A stretch of DNA of 22,750 nucleotides from DATIYF01 sp035517775 (GCA_035517775.1 DATIYF010000084.1:1-22750), one strand, 5' to 3'. Positions 7,422 through 15,197 are shown, counted from the stretch's first letter. Translations and numbers: made by a program. Notes: generated by a model not told the origin, from the sequence alone.

Positions 7422-7898
7422 TTAACCGATCGCCTTTTCCATGAACAACAGCGGGGTTCCGTACCAGTCGCGGATGCCCTCTGGCTCGCGGGTGAAGCCG
7501 AAGCGCTCATAGAGCCGGATGGCCGACTCAAGAAATGGCGTGGTGCTCAGCCGCAGGCGGTTACAAGAGTTCTGCCGCGCGGCCTTGTCGATTTCCTCCA
7601 GCAACCGCCGCGCGATTCCCTTTCCCCGCGCGGAGGGAACCACCGCCATGCCCCGAATATAAAAAATCTGCCCCTGCGCCACCGCCGAGGCCGTGCCCGC
7701 GATTTCCCCCGCAACCATCGAAACCCAAACCGGCCCTTCCTGTATGCGCTGCTCAACCTCTTCCGCCCCAATGACGGTTCGAGGGAAGGCTTCCGGTGTG
7801 TACAGGGGCTGAAATTCGCCAAACGCCTCGCGTAACACGGCGGCAATGGCGGCAGCATCCGCCCGGGTGGCCAGTCGCAGGCAGATTTCGTCTTTCAC
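7422..7898 (-). CDS. GNAT family N-acetyltransferase
   Basis: The product is 158 residues with a complete GNAT fold pattern. The N-terminal strand-helix is CLRLATRADAAAIAAVLREAF. Motif A, with the acetyl-CoA pyrophosphate loop, is IRGMAVVPSARGKGIARRLLEEI (81-103), carrying R-G-x-G-x-A. Motif B is ESAIRLYERFGFTRE (124-138). The substrate cannot be told from sequence. It lies between ribD (44-base gap) and ribE in one direction, so it is probably on the riboflavin transcript, but a link to flavin chemistry would be inference. The stop is TAA 7422-7424. Confidence 0.88.
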   Translation of the reverse strand: MKDEICLRLATRADAAAIAAVLREAFGEFQPLYTPEAFPRTVIGAEEVEQRIQEGPVWVSMVAGEIAGTASAVAQGQIFYIRGMAVVPSARGKGIARRLLEEIDKAARQNSCNRLRLSTTPFLESAIRLYERFGFTREPEGIRDWYGTPLLFMEKAIG

Positions 7899-7941
7899 TC
7901 AGCGTCCCTGGCTTGAAGTTGGCAATGGAAAATTAACCGCG

Positions 7942-9105
7942 CTACTCTCCGTAGGGGTCCCGCAAATATCCCTCTACGGCAAAATCTTCTCCGAAGCGGT
8001 GCAACGAGAATGACTTCACATGCGCGGCCTCGCCCAGGTGCTGGAAGCCCGCGCCGGCGGCGAAAGGAACCGAGCCCGTGCCCGCCAGAATCTTCGGGGC
8101 ATAGTAGAGAAACACTTTATCCACCAGGCCGGAAGAGAGCGCCGCCCAGTTCACCAGCGCTCCGCCTTCAATCAGCAGGCTGGTGATCTGCATCTCGCCC
8201 AGCAGGCGCGCAATGCCCAGCATCGTAGGTCGCCCGTCGGCCGAGGTGGGCACAATCTGCTCCACTCGAATGCCGTGGTCCTGCAGCTGTTTTTTCCGGT
8301 TCTCTTCCGCCAGCGAGCACAGCACCAGCACGTCCTCCTGCGCCGTCTTGACCACGCGCGACTCCAGCGGCAGGCGGAGCAGGGAATCCACAATAATGCG
8401 CAGCAGTCGCCGCCGCCGCGGGCCCCGGGTGCGGTCGGTGAGCAGGGGATCATCGGCCACAATGGTGCCAATGCCCACCAGAATCGCGTCGCTCTGGTGC
8501 CGCAGCTGCTGCACGTGCTCGCGCGCCGGCTCGCTGGTGATCCAGCCGCCGGTGGCCCCGGCGGTGCCGAGCGCCGTGGGATTGTGCGATTCGCTGGGCG
8601 GCGGCGCAATCTTGCCGTCGAGCGTCATCGCCGCCTTCAGCGTGATCAAAGGCGTACGCGTGCGAATGTATTTGGCAAAGGCCTCGTTCAGAACTTTGGC
8701 TTCCTCTTCCAGAATGCCGGAAGCCACCGATACCCCCGCCGCCCGCAGCCGGGCAAAGCCCTGCCCGCTGACTTGCGGGTTCGGGTCCTGCATGCAGGCC
8801 ACCACCCGGCGAATACCGGCGGCGATCAGAACATCGGCGCACGGTCCCGTCCGTCCCTGGTGCGAGCAGGGCTCCAGGTTGATGTACAGGGTTGCGCCTT
8901 TGGCCCTCGCGCCCGCCTGCTCCAGCGCCAGAATCTCGGCGTGCTTCACGCCGTCGTAAGTGTGGAAGCCCTCGCCCACCACTTCGCCCTGCGCGTCCAC
9001 GATTACCGCGCCCACCATCGGATTCGGCGAAGTCAGGCTCGTTCCCTGGCGCGCCAGCTCCAGCGCACGCCGCAGAAAGGCTTCGTCATGAGAATGAGAC
9101 CCCAT
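7942..9105 (-). CDS. ribD: Bifunctional diaminohydroxyphosphoribosylaminopyrimidine deaminase / reductase RibD
   Basis: It performs the second and third steps of riboflavin synthesis: deamination of the pyrimidine ring, then NADPH-dependent reduction of the ribose side chain. The N-terminal cytidine-deaminase-like domain has H55-A-E57 and PCSHQGRTGPC with zinc cysteines C80 and C89. The C-terminal reductase domain (about 150-387) has TLKAAMTLDGKIA, GIGTIVADDPLLTDR and LLIEGGALVNWAAL. Length is 387, within the family range. ATG 9105 is chosen; a GTG codon directly before it (9108) could also be read. Upstream is a small membrane-protein gene with a repeat copy (9121-9148) between them. Confidence 0.95.
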   Translation of the reverse strand: MGSHSHDEAFLRRALELARQGTSLTSPNPMVGAVIVDAQGEVVGEGFHTYDGVKHAEILALEQAGARAKGATLYINLEPCSHQGRTGPCADVLIAAGIRRVVACMQDPNPQVSGQGFARLRAAGVSVASGILEEEAKVLNEAFAKYIRTRTPLITLKAAMTLDGKIAPPPSESHNPTALGTAGATGGWITSEPAREHVQQLRHQSDAILVGIGTIVADDPLLTDRTRGPRRRRLLRIIVDSLLRLPLESRVVKTAQEDVLVLCSLAEENRKKQLQDHGIRVEQIVPTSADGRPTMLGIARLLGEMQITSLLIEGGALVNWAALSSGLVDKVFLYYAPKILAGTGSVPFAAGAGFQHLGEAAHVKSFSLHRFGEDFAVEGYLRDPYGE

Positions 9106-9120
9106 CACAGAAGAATTATT

Positions 9121-9148
9121 TCACCACGGAGCCGCAGAGGCACGGAGA
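9121..9148 (+). repeat. Dispersed repeat, TCACCACGGAG type (copy C)
   Basis: TCACCACGGAG (9121-9131) and the following GAGGCACGGAGA are shared, in inverted orientation, with 9397-9424: about 23 of 28 positions agree. The pair brackets the small gene 9160-9387. It is related in style to the repeat at 7376-7399 and 12453-12476, though the wording differs (CCACGGAG against CCACGAAGG). Confidence 0.6.
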
Positions 9149-9159
9149 TGCATGTAAAC

Positions 9160-9387
9160 TCAAACTCTTCGCGGCGGGAAGAAATCGGTTGGGCCGTCGT
9201 CATCGGGTTCTTCAATCGCAACCGCGGCCGCTCTGCCTTTAGGGCCGCCTTTCCTCGTCGCCGGCACCAGAGCAAACGGGTCATCAATCGGTTCTGCTGG
9301 AGCTCCGGGGCGAAGCAGCCTCCGCAGAAACAGCCCCACCAGTGAAATGGCTGCCACGGCAATGAGAACTTCCAGGAAGACTGACAT
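9160..9387 (-). CDS. Small single-helix membrane protein downstream of ftsY
   Basis: The predicted product is 75 residues. It begins with a hydrophobic helix (SVFLEVLIAVAAISLVGLFL, residues 2-21) followed by RRLLRPG, so the N terminus is probably outside and the rest cytoplasmic. The tail is DDPFALVPATRKGGPKGRAAAVAIEEPDDDGPTDFFPPRRV, charged and probably disordered. ATG 9387 is chosen because AAAGG lies 5 bases before it; a longer frame reaching ftsY would add residues encoded by the repeat. The gene sits 44 bases after ftsY. It lies between two inverted repeat copies, and the upstream copy contains its ribosome binding site. No family is recognised and the function is unknown. Confidence 0.6.
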   Translation of the reverse strand: MSVFLEVLIAVAAISLVGLFLRRLLRPGAPAEPIDDPFALVPATRKGGPKGRAAAVAIEEPDDDGPTDFFPPRRV

Positions 9388-9396
9388 ATCTGCCTT

Positions 9397-9424
9397 TCTC
9401 CGGGCCTCCATGTCTCCGTGGTGA
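9397..9424 (-). repeat. Dispersed repeat, TCACCACGGAG type (copy D, inverted)
   Basis: The complement reads TCACCACGGAG at 9424-9414 and continues GGAGGCCCGGAGA, matching copy C at 9121-9148 in the opposite orientation. It fills most of the gap between the ftsY stop and the start of the small gene, and it ends beside that gene's AAAGG. Confidence 0.6.
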
Positions 9425-9431
9425 AGGCGGC

Positions 9432-10382
9432 TCATGCGAACAGCGACTCCACAAAATCCTTGGCGTCGAAGGGCAGAAGGTCGCCCGCCTTCTCTCCCAC
9501 TCCCACGTAGCGCACGGGCAGTCCCAGCTCCCGCGAGATGGCCACCACCACGCCGCCCTTGGCCGTGCCATCGAGCTTGGTGAGCACAATGCCGGTAACG
9601 CCTGCCGATTGCGTGAACAGCCGCGCCTGCTGCAGGCCGTTCTGGCCGGTCGTGGCATCCATCACCAGCAGAGTCTCATGCGGCGCGCCTGCGATAATCC
9701 GCTCGGCCGTGCGGCGCATTTTTTCCAGCTCCGCCATCAGGTTGCTCTTGGTATGCAGGCGGCCGGCCGTATCCACGATCACGTAATCGGTATGCCGCGC
9801 GCTCGCTGCCTGCAGCGCGTCAAACAGCACCGCCGCCGGATCTCCGCCGGCCTTGGTGCGAATCACTTCCGTCCCCGTGCGCTCGCCCCAGACCTCCAGT
9901 TGCTCAATGGCGGCGGCGCGAAACGTATCCGCCGCGCACAGCAGCACCGTCTTCCCTTGCGCGCGCAGCGTCTGCGCCAGCTTGCCGATGGTGGTGGTTT
10001 TTCCGGTTCCGTTGACGCCCACCACCAGAATCACTTCCGGCGTGCCTTCCACCTTCTGCACCGGCCGTCCGTTGGCCGAACTCAGAATCGCCAGCAACTC
10101 TTCTTTCAGCAGCCGCTTCAGCTCATCCACGTTCTTGATCTGCTTGCGGTCGGCCTTCTCGCGCAGCTTTTCCAGCACTTCCCCCGTAGTCACCGTTCCC
10201 AGGTCGGCGCTGATGAGGGTCGCTTCCAGCTCGTCCAGCGTGTGCCGGTCAATTTCCTTGCTGAATGAGACCGCGTCTTCCATGCGCTCGGCGAGGCTCT
10301 CCCGCGTACGCGCCACCGCTTCCTTCATGCGGTCAAAAAAGCGCGGTTTCTCCTCGGTGCTGCCGAACAGGGTTTGAATCAT
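9432..10382 (-). CDS. ftsY: Signal recognition particle receptor FtsY
   Basis: This SRP-family GTPase receives SRP-ribosome complexes at the inner membrane for co-translational insertion. The 316 residues hold an N domain (about 15-105) and a G domain with GVNGTGKTT (G1, 122-130), DTFRAAAIEQL (152-162), DTAGRL (G3, 204-209) and TKLDGTAKGG (G4, 268-277). The long acidic A domain of E. coli FtsY is missing, as in many non-enteric bacteria; a short basic helix (RFFDRMKEAVART) probably contacts lipid. ATG 10382 has no clear Shine-Dalgarno. A TATAAT on this strand at 10412-10417 may start the ftsY transcript, which likely continues into the small gene and ribD. Confidence 0.95.
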   Translation of the reverse strand: MIQTLFGSTEEKPRFFDRMKEAVARTRESLAERMEDAVSFSKEIDRHTLDELEATLISADLGTVTTGEVLEKLREKADRKQIKNVDELKRLLKEELLAILSSANGRPVQKVEGTPEVILVVGVNGTGKTTTIGKLAQTLRAQGKTVLLCAADTFRAAAIEQLEVWGERTGTEVIRTKAGGDPAAVLFDALQAASARHTDYVIVDTAGRLHTKSNLMAELEKMRRTAERIIAGAPHETLLVMDATTGQNGLQQARLFTQSAGVTGIVLTKLDGTAKGGVVVAISRELGLPVRYVGVGEKAGDLLPFDAKDFVESLFA

Positions 10383-10411
10383 CAGAAGCTGGGCCCATGC
10401 CCTGAATTTTC

Positions 10412-10417
10412 ATTATA
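10412..10417 (-). promoter_or_regulatory. -10 box for ftsY
   Basis: The minus strand reads TATAAT here, a perfect -10, about 30 bases upstream of ftsY ATG 10382. The region 17 bases further upstream is GC-rich with no -35 match, so an activator or extended contacts would be needed. Confidence 0.35.
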
Positions 10418-10482
10418 GCCATGACCGCGGGAGGCGCGGCCCATGCGGAAAGACCGTGTTAAGAGAACATCGCCTGCGGATT

Positions 10483-12348
10483 CTACGCCCCGGTGGTGGC
10501 CGCTGCCGTGGCCGGCGCGGCTTCGCCGTCCTGAGGTGCAGGCTCATTGGCTGGCGCGGCCGCCACCGTCGCCCGGTGCACGCGAATTTCGCCGCGCTGG
10601 TAAATGGCATGGATCGCCGCCGCCGCCGCCGGGTCCAGCCGCTTACCCGAAAGCGACTGAATGATTTTCAGCGCATCCAGCGGATCGTACGCCTTCTGAT
10701 ACGGCCGGTTAGTGGTAAGAGCGTCAAACGTGTCGGCCACCGCGATGATGCGCGGCAGCAGGGGAATCTCATCGCCCTTCAGGCCCAGCGGATAGCCGCG
10801 CCCATCCAGCGACTCGTGGTGCAGCTCGATTCCCGGCAACATCTCCTTCAGCTGCGGCACCGGGCCCAGAATGTTCTTGCCCTTGGTGGTGTGGGTCTTC
10901 ATGATCTCGAACTCTTCGGTGGTCAGCGCCCCCGGCTTCTTCAGGATGCGGTCTTCAATGCCGATCTTGCCCACATCATGTAGCTGCGCCGAGACCCGCA
11001 CGATCTCAATGGCGTCGTCGGAAAGCCCCAGCTCCTTTGCGATCAGCATGGAATAGCGGGTCACCCGGTCGGAGTGGCCGCGCGTGTAGGGGTCCTTTTC
11101 ATCCACCGCCCCCGCCAGCATCTGGATGGAGCCCATGAACAGCTCGCGGTTCTCAAGCGCCGCCTGCTTGAGATCGTCCACAAAATGCTCCAACTCCTCC
11201 GACATCAGGTTGAAGGTGGCGGCCAGTTCTCCGATCTCGGTGCGGCTCTTGAGCGCCACCCGCTGGGAAAAATCTCCCTGCCCGATGGCCCGGCTGGATT
11301 CGGTCAGCACCTTCAAGGGATGAGTGATTCTCTCCGCCGCGCCGATGCTGATGGCCACGCTCAGCAGCACCGCCACCAGCGCCAGGATGCGGGCGGTGCG
11401 CTGCGCTTCATAGACCCCGCGATAGGCTTCGGCCGTGGGTTTCTGCACCACCACCGCCCAATCCAGATTCAGCACCGGGCTGTAGGTGCCGAGCATCTTC
11501 ACCTCGCCGCCCTTCTCGTGCAGTGTGAACTCGCGCGTGGCCGCCACCTGCTGCACCCGGCTGCCTTCGACGAAATTCTTCACGATTTCCAGCCCGCTCA
11601 TGTCCTGCCCGGTGACGTATTCCGGATCGGTGCCGGCCACCAGCCGTCCCGCGCTGTCCACCACATAAGGCGTGAGCCCGCCGCGCTCCACTTCCTTCAG
11701 TCGGCGGATCAGGTATTGCAGGTCCACCACCGTTCCGATCATGCCCATGAAATGTCCGCCGGAGGTCACCGGCGTGCTCACCAGAATCACCGTGCGCGCC
11801 GCCGCCCCGGTGCCCACCAGCAACGCCGACCCGTTATAGACGCGGCCTTCGCGGGCGGCAGCGTAACCGCGCTCCAGCTCGCGCTGCAGAAACGCATCCG
11901 GGGCAATGCGCCCGGCGGAAATTCCCCGCGCATCGGAATTCAGCAGGGTGACGTAGGCCACGTCGTCGGAGGAAGACACGAACGTCTCCAGCATGGCGCG
12001 CAGCTCGGGCGCTTCCACGTTGTCGCCGCTGATGTCCCCGCCGCTCGCCACCTGCAGGGCAGAGCCCAGATTGGCCAGCATCAGCCGCAGCGATTCCTGC
12101 CGCTGCGCGATGTCATCGGCCAGCGAGCGCGTTACCGTGTTCTGCAGCAGCCGCTCGTTGGTGATCAGCCGGTCGCGGTTGATCTCTTCCACCTTGGCCG
12201 AGTAAAAATACATGGGCACCACGCTGATCAGCAGAAGCACACTGAGGATGACGTAGAGAATGGGGATCCGGGATGGAAGACGCAGCTTTAGAGACACGGC
12301 ATCCGCAGCACCGTGGCAACGCACGGCCAGAGAATTGAGGTTCTTCAA
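10483..12348 (-). CDS. Membrane sensor with extracellular Cache-like domain, HAMP and HD-GYP phosphodiesterase
   Basis: The product is 621 residues. Helix 1 is at about 28-50. A periplasmic region at 51-315 has the look of a double-Cache sensor (TVTRSLADDIAQRQESL..., VYNGSALLVGT, VVDLQYLIRRL). Helix 2 is at 318-337. A HAMP linker follows (RITHPLKVLTESSRAIGQGDFSQRV, about 340-395), then an HD-GYP domain. Its key residues are complete: HSDRV (425-429), HDVGKIGIEDRIL (457-469), H486, HHESLDGRGYP (510-520) and ADTFDALT (538-545). HD-GYP proteins hydrolyse cyclic di-GMP. The Ala/Pro-rich tail (from about 592) is probably disordered. The frame opens at TTG 12348 with no Shine-Dalgarno, so the true start may be a GTG slightly inside. 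A PilZ gene, a typical c-di-GMP reader, lies about 4.5 kb away. Confidence 0.92.
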   Translation of the reverse strand: MKNLNSLAVRCHGAADAVSLKLRLPSRIPILYVILSVLLLISVVPMYFYSAKVEEINRDRLITNERLLQNTVTRSLADDIAQRQESLRLMLANLGSALQVASGGDISGDNVEAPELRAMLETFVSSSDDVAYVTLLNSDARGISAGRIAPDAFLQRELERGYAAAREGRVYNGSALLVGTGAAARTVILVSTPVTSGGHFMGMIGTVVDLQYLIRRLKEVERGGLTPYVVDSAGRLVAGTDPEYVTGQDMSGLEIVKNFVEGSRVQQVAATREFTLHEKGGEVKMLGTYSPVLNLDWAVVVQKPTAEAYRGVYEAQRTARILALVAVLLSVAISIGAAERITHPLKVLTESSRAIGQGDFSQRVALKSRTEIGELAATFNLMSEELEHFVDDLKQAALENRELFMGSIQMLAGAVDEKDPYTRGHSDRVTRYSMLIAKELGLSDDAIEIVRVSAQLHDVGKIGIEDRILKKPGALTTEEFEIMKTHTTKGKNILGPVPQLKEMLPGIELHHESLDGRGYPLGLKGDEIPLLPRIIAVADTFDALTTNRPYQKAYDPLDALKIIQSLSGKRLDPAAAAAIHAIYQRGEIRVHRATVAAAPANEPAPQDGEAAPATAAATTGA

Positions 12349-12452
12349 AATTCTACTGGTCAGATGCCGCGAAAACGGCCGCCCTCCTGAGTGCTTTTCA
12401 TTACGAAAGTACCGCGACGCCCGGCGTGGCCAGGCTGTAGTGGTTTTCCTTG

Positions 12453-12476
12453 GTGTACCTTCGTGCCCTTTGTGGT
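12453..12476 (+). repeat. Dispersed intergenic repeat (copy B)
   Basis: The 24 bases here share 22 with 7376-7399, with GTGTACCTTCGTG identical. It lies in the divergent gap between the HD-GYP gene and the ABM gene, where both promoters would be expected. TTTCCTTGGTG on either side (around 12444 and 12484) extends the repeat in a degenerate way. Confidence 0.6.
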
Positions 12477-12518
12477 TGACGGGTTTCCTTGGTGATCAAG
12501 ACCCTGGCAGGCGGCAAT

Positions 12519-12863
12519 ATGTTTGTGATTGAGTGGCAGTTCCAGGTTCGTCCGGGTCACGAGCGGCGCTTCGAAGAAATCTACGGCCCGGAAGGCGCCT
12601 GGGCCCAGCTGTTTCGCCAAGACAGCGGATACATCCGCACTGAACTGCAGCGCGACCCAAACCATCCCCGCCGCTATCAGACGCGGGATTTCTGGCAGTC
12701 CCGCGAAGCCTATGAAGCCTTCCGCCGGGAGTATCGCGCCCAGTACGAAGCGCTCGACGCCCAATGCGAAGAACTGACCGAGCATGAGCTGGAAATTGGC
12801 CGCTCCGCAAACGCGCAAGACCTAACTCCAGCCGACGGCCGGAAGATGAAATCCGAAAGATGA
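12519..12863 (+). CDS. ABM-fold (antibiotic biosynthesis monooxygenase-like) small protein
   Basis: The product is 114 residues. It begins MFVIEWQFQVRPGHERRFEEIYGPEGAWAQLFRQDSGYIRTEL, followed by a strand with RRYQTRDFWQSREAYEAFRREY. This is the ferredoxin-like ABM pattern: a strand, a helix around a PGxExxFE motif, and a DxWxSxxAYxxF segment. Such proteins include small cofactor-free monooxygenases and heme-degrading enzymes, but many have no known substrate, so none is assigned. ATG 12519 is preferred over the upstream TTG because the domain begins there. It is a single-gene unit, divergent from the HD-GYP gene and convergent with gpsA. Confidence 0.75.
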   Translation: MFVIEWQFQVRPGHERRFEEIYGPEGAWAQLFRQDSGYIRTELQRDPNHPRRYQTRDFWQSREAYEAFRREYRAQYEALDAQCEELTEHELEIGRSANAQDLTPADGRKMKSER

Positions 12864-12883
12864 AACCCCAAATCTGAGAGCTG

Positions 12884-12910
12884 GAAGCTGAGAACTAGAA
12901 GCTGAGAACT
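12884..12910 (+). repeat. Tandem direct repeat GAAGCTGAGAACT x2
   Basis: The 13 bases GAAGCTGAGAACT occur at 12884-12896 and 12898-12910, a 14-base period, between the convergent ABM and gpsA genes; the second copy touches the last base of the gpsA stop. A related CTGGAAGCTGAAAGC lies at 15261-15275 in the thpR/ATPase gap, so the unit seems dispersed. Confidence 0.6.
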
Positions 12911-13923
12911 TACTTCTCCCGCTTTGCGCTCCGCGTCATCAGTTCGTGAATGGCATCGCTGGGCGCCTTGCCGTCCTCCAGAATCGCGTGCATCTGTTCG
13001 CTGATCGGCATCTCCACCCCGTGTGCCCGCGCCAGCGCAACCGCGGCGCGAGTGGTGAATACGCCCTCAGCCACCATGCCGTGCATCCCGGCGATAATCT
13101 CCACCAGCTTTCGCCCGCGGCCCAATTCCACACCGACGCCGCGATTGCGCGATAGCTCGCCCGTGCAGGTCAGCACCAGGTCGCCCAGGCCGGCGAGTCC
13201 GGCCATGGTTTCCTGCCGCCCGCCGCAGGTTATGACCAGCCGCGTCATCTCCGCCAGGCCGCGGGTAATCAGCCCGGCAATCGAGTTGTGCCCCAGCCCC
13301 AGACCATCGCAAACTCCGGCGGCAATCGCGATCACATTCTTTAACGCTCCGCCCAGTTCCACGCCCGCCACATCGTCGTTGGTGTAAACCCGGAAGCGCG
13401 GGTCGCTGAATTCCCGCTGCACCGTCTCCGCCAGTTCCGCATCGTGCGAAGCGATGGTGACCGCGGTCGGGTCGCCTCGCGCCGCCTCCCTGGCAAACGA
13501 TGGCCCGCTCAACGCGCCGATGCGCGCCGAAAATCCGCCCGCAGCAGCAACCACCTCGCTGACCACCTCGCTCATGCGGCGCAGGGTTTTCTCTTCCAGC
13601 CCCTTGGTGGCGCTCACCATCAGCATCTCCGGCCGCAGCCACGGCCGCATGGCCTGAAACAGGCCCCGGCAGTGCTGCGAGGGCATCACGCTGACCACAA
13701 TCTCCGCCCCGCGCAGCGCTTCTTCCAGGCTCTGTGTGGGCAAGACGCATTCCGGCACGGAATACCCGGGAAGAAATCGCTCATTCACTCGGCGCGACGC
13801 GATGGTTCCGCACACCTCCGCCTCATGCGCCCACAGGCGGATGGCGTGCGCGCCCTTGCGCCCCAGCACAATCGCCAGCCCTGTGCCCCACGCCCCCGCG
13901 CCGATGATGGCGATGCGGCTCAC
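12910..13923 (-). CDS. gpsA: Glycerol-3-phosphate dehydrogenase [NAD(P)+]
   Basis: It reduces dihydroxyacetone phosphate to sn-glycerol-3-phosphate, the backbone for phospholipids. The 337 residues begin with the Rossmann motif SRIAIIGAGAWGTGLA, then SATKGLE (104-110), ALSGPSFAREAARG (137-150) and VELGGALKNVIAIAAGVCDGLGLG with the catalytic Lys 195, then NSIAGLITRGLAEM. The start is GTG 13923, whose GTGA overlaps the plsY stop by 4 bases. A longer frame continues upstream to 14235 but that part is only the shadow of plsY. The TAA stop is at 12910-12912. The product feeds PlsY, encoded just upstream. Confidence 0.95.
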   Translation of the reverse strand: MSRIAIIGAGAWGTGLAIVLGRKGAHAIRLWAHEAEVCGTIASRRVNERFLPGYSVPECVLPTQSLEEALRGAEIVVSVMPSQHCRGLFQAMRPWLRPEMLMVSATKGLEEKTLRRMSEVVSEVVAAAGGFSARIGALSGPSFAREAARGDPTAVTIASHDAELAETVQREFSDPRFRVYTNDDVAGVELGGALKNVIAIAAGVCDGLGLGHNSIAGLITRGLAEMTRLVITCGGRQETMAGLAGLGDLVLTCTGELSRNRGVGVELGRGRKLVEIIAGMHGMVAEGVFTTRAAVALARAHGVEMPISEQMHAILEDGKAPSDAIHELMTRSAKREK

Positions 13924-14525
13924 TCCCGCCTCCACTGAAAGCGGTTTTCCCTTCCCGCAGCCAACCGCCGCAGATTGCCCTGGTGCTTGCAAATGATCAG
14001 CACCGCCGCCCCAGCCATCAGCAGCAGCATGCGCGGTGCGTGGCCATAACCATCGAAAAGCCAGGCTGCCAAAGGCAAGAGCGCCACCGCAACAATGGAT
14101 CCCAGCGAAACGTAACGAAACAGCATGACCATGGCCACGAAAACCGCCACCGCCAGCACAATCGCCTTCGGAGCCAGCAACACAAAGGACCCCAGGCCGG
14201 TGGCCACGCCCTTGCCGCCGCGAAATTTCAGCCACACCGGGAAAACGTGCCCCAGGATGGCGAACAGCGCGGCCACTCCCGCCATCGTCAAATTTCCCGG
14301 GAAGAACCAGCGCGCCAGCAGCACCGCGGCCAGCCCTTTCAGCGCATCCAGCAGCAGCGTCGCAATCCCGAGCAGTGGGGAGGAGCGCGCCACGTTGGTC
14401 GCGCCGATATTGCCGCTCCCGCTCTGCCGAATGTCCTCTCCGCGGAAGGCCCGCACCAGCAGATAGCCGAAGGGCACTGACCCCAGCAGATAGCTGAATG
14501 CGGCGGTGATTACGTAAGCGCTCAT
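13920..14525 (-). CDS. plsY: Acyl-phosphate:glycerol-3-phosphate acyltransferase PlsY
   Basis: This integral membrane enzyme transfers an acyl group from acyl-phosphate to glycerol-3-phosphate, making lysophosphatidic acid. Its three cytoplasmic motifs are intact: GSVPFGYL (15-22), GSGNIGATNVAR (36-47) and FRGGKGVATGLG (101-112). Five or so hydrophobic helices fill the rest of the 201 residues. Start ATG 14525 fits the family. It overlaps gpsA by GTGA, so substrate-making and substrate-using enzymes are probably translated together. PlsX, which supplies acyl-phosphate, is not in the window. Confidence 0.95.
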   Translation of the reverse strand: MSAYVITAAFSYLLGSVPFGYLLVRAFRGEDIRQSGSGNIGATNVARSSPLLGIATLLLDALKGLAAVLLARWFFPGNLTMAGVAALFAILGHVFPVWLKFRGGKGVATGLGSFVLLAPKAIVLAVAVFVAMVMLFRYVSLGSIVAVALLPLAAWLFDGYGHAPRMLLLMAGAAVLIICKHQGNLRRLAAGRENRFQWRRE

Positions 14526-14609
14526 CTATCCCAGCTTCGTCCTGCCCGTCCTCGGCGGTTTAATCTTCAGTATCGCGAATTGGTTCACAAGGCGGAGGAG
14601 CGCAGAGCT

Positions 14610-15197
14610 CTATCCCAACGGAAAGCATGCAATCTTGGTGTAGCGCGAGCCGCCGCGCATGAGCTGGCTCTGATACAGGCAAAACTCGCGGGCCGTCATG
14701 CTGCCAAATTCGGGCGCCGGCAGCGCCGCCAGCTTTTGCTGTAAGAGATGAAAGTTGCGGTTAGTCGCGTCGTCCTTCTTCCAGCGTGGCGCGCCTGAGC
14801 CGCCTCCGCCCCGCGCCAGGGTCAGGTGCGGATGAAATCCGTGCTCCTCGCGCGCCACCTCCAGCGCGGCCGTGGCCTGGTCAATCGCTTGCGCCAGTTC
14901 AGCCAGCTCCGCGCCCGCCTCAATGCCCACCCAGAAAACCCGCGCCGCCTTCAGGGTGGGAAAAAACCCGTAACCGCGGAAACCAATTTCCATGGTTTTG
15001 CCCGAGCTCCCCGCCAGCGCTCGCTTGATCTCTTCCACCTTCTCCAGCGGCTTTTCCCCGATAAACTTCAGCGTCAGGTGCAGCGACTCCGGCCGTACCC
15101 AGCGCGCATCCGGAGCAAATCCCCGCACCCCCTCCAGGAAGCGCGTTATGCGCTCGCGGATTGTTTCGTCAATATCCAGGGCAACAAAGATGCGCAT
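14610..15197 (-). CDS. thpR: RNA 2',3'-cyclic phosphodiesterase (2H family)
   Basis: This 2H phosphoesterase opens 2',3'-cyclic phosphates on RNA ends and was formerly called 2'-5' RNA ligase. Both catalytic H-x-T-x motifs are present: HLTLKFIG at 40-47 and HPHLTLARG at 122-130. The N terminus MRIFVALDIDETIRERI is typical, and the 195-residue length is normal. It lies 84 bases upstream of plsY in the same direction. Its gap to the ATPase gene holds the CTGGAAGCTGAAAGC repeat-like unit. Confidence 0.92.
   Translation of the reverse strand: MRIFVALDIDETIRERITRFLEGVRGFAPDARWVRPESLHLTLKFIGEKPLEKVEEIKRALAGSSGKTMEIGFRGYGFFPTLKAARVFWVGIEAGAELAELAQAIDQATAALEVAREEHGFHPHLTLARGGGGSGAPRWKKDDATNRNFHLLQQKLAALPAPEFGSMTAREFCLYQSQLMRGGSRYTKIACFPLG

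Noticed and set aside
7287..9160. FMN riboswitch upstream of ribE or ribD
   Set aside because: The conserved AGGGGCAGGG-type core was not found in either gap.
8020..9345. 441-codon plus-strand frame opposite ribD
   Set aside because: Antisense shadow of a certain gene; no recognisable domain and it crosses the repeat copy.
9388..9435. Extension of the small membrane protein to the end of ftsY
   Set aside because: The extra residues (MSRLHHGDMEARRKAD) are encoded by the repeat, and ATG 9387 has its own AAAGG and starts the membrane helix.
11074..12291. 405-codon plus-strand frame opposite the HD-GYP gene
   Set aside because: Low-complexity His/Arg/Gln translation with no motif, while the minus strand encodes clear Cache, HAMP and HD-GYP domains.
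13924..14235. N-terminal extension of the gpsA frame
   Set aside because: It lies inside plsY in another frame. The GpsA Rossmann motif starts right after GTG 13923.
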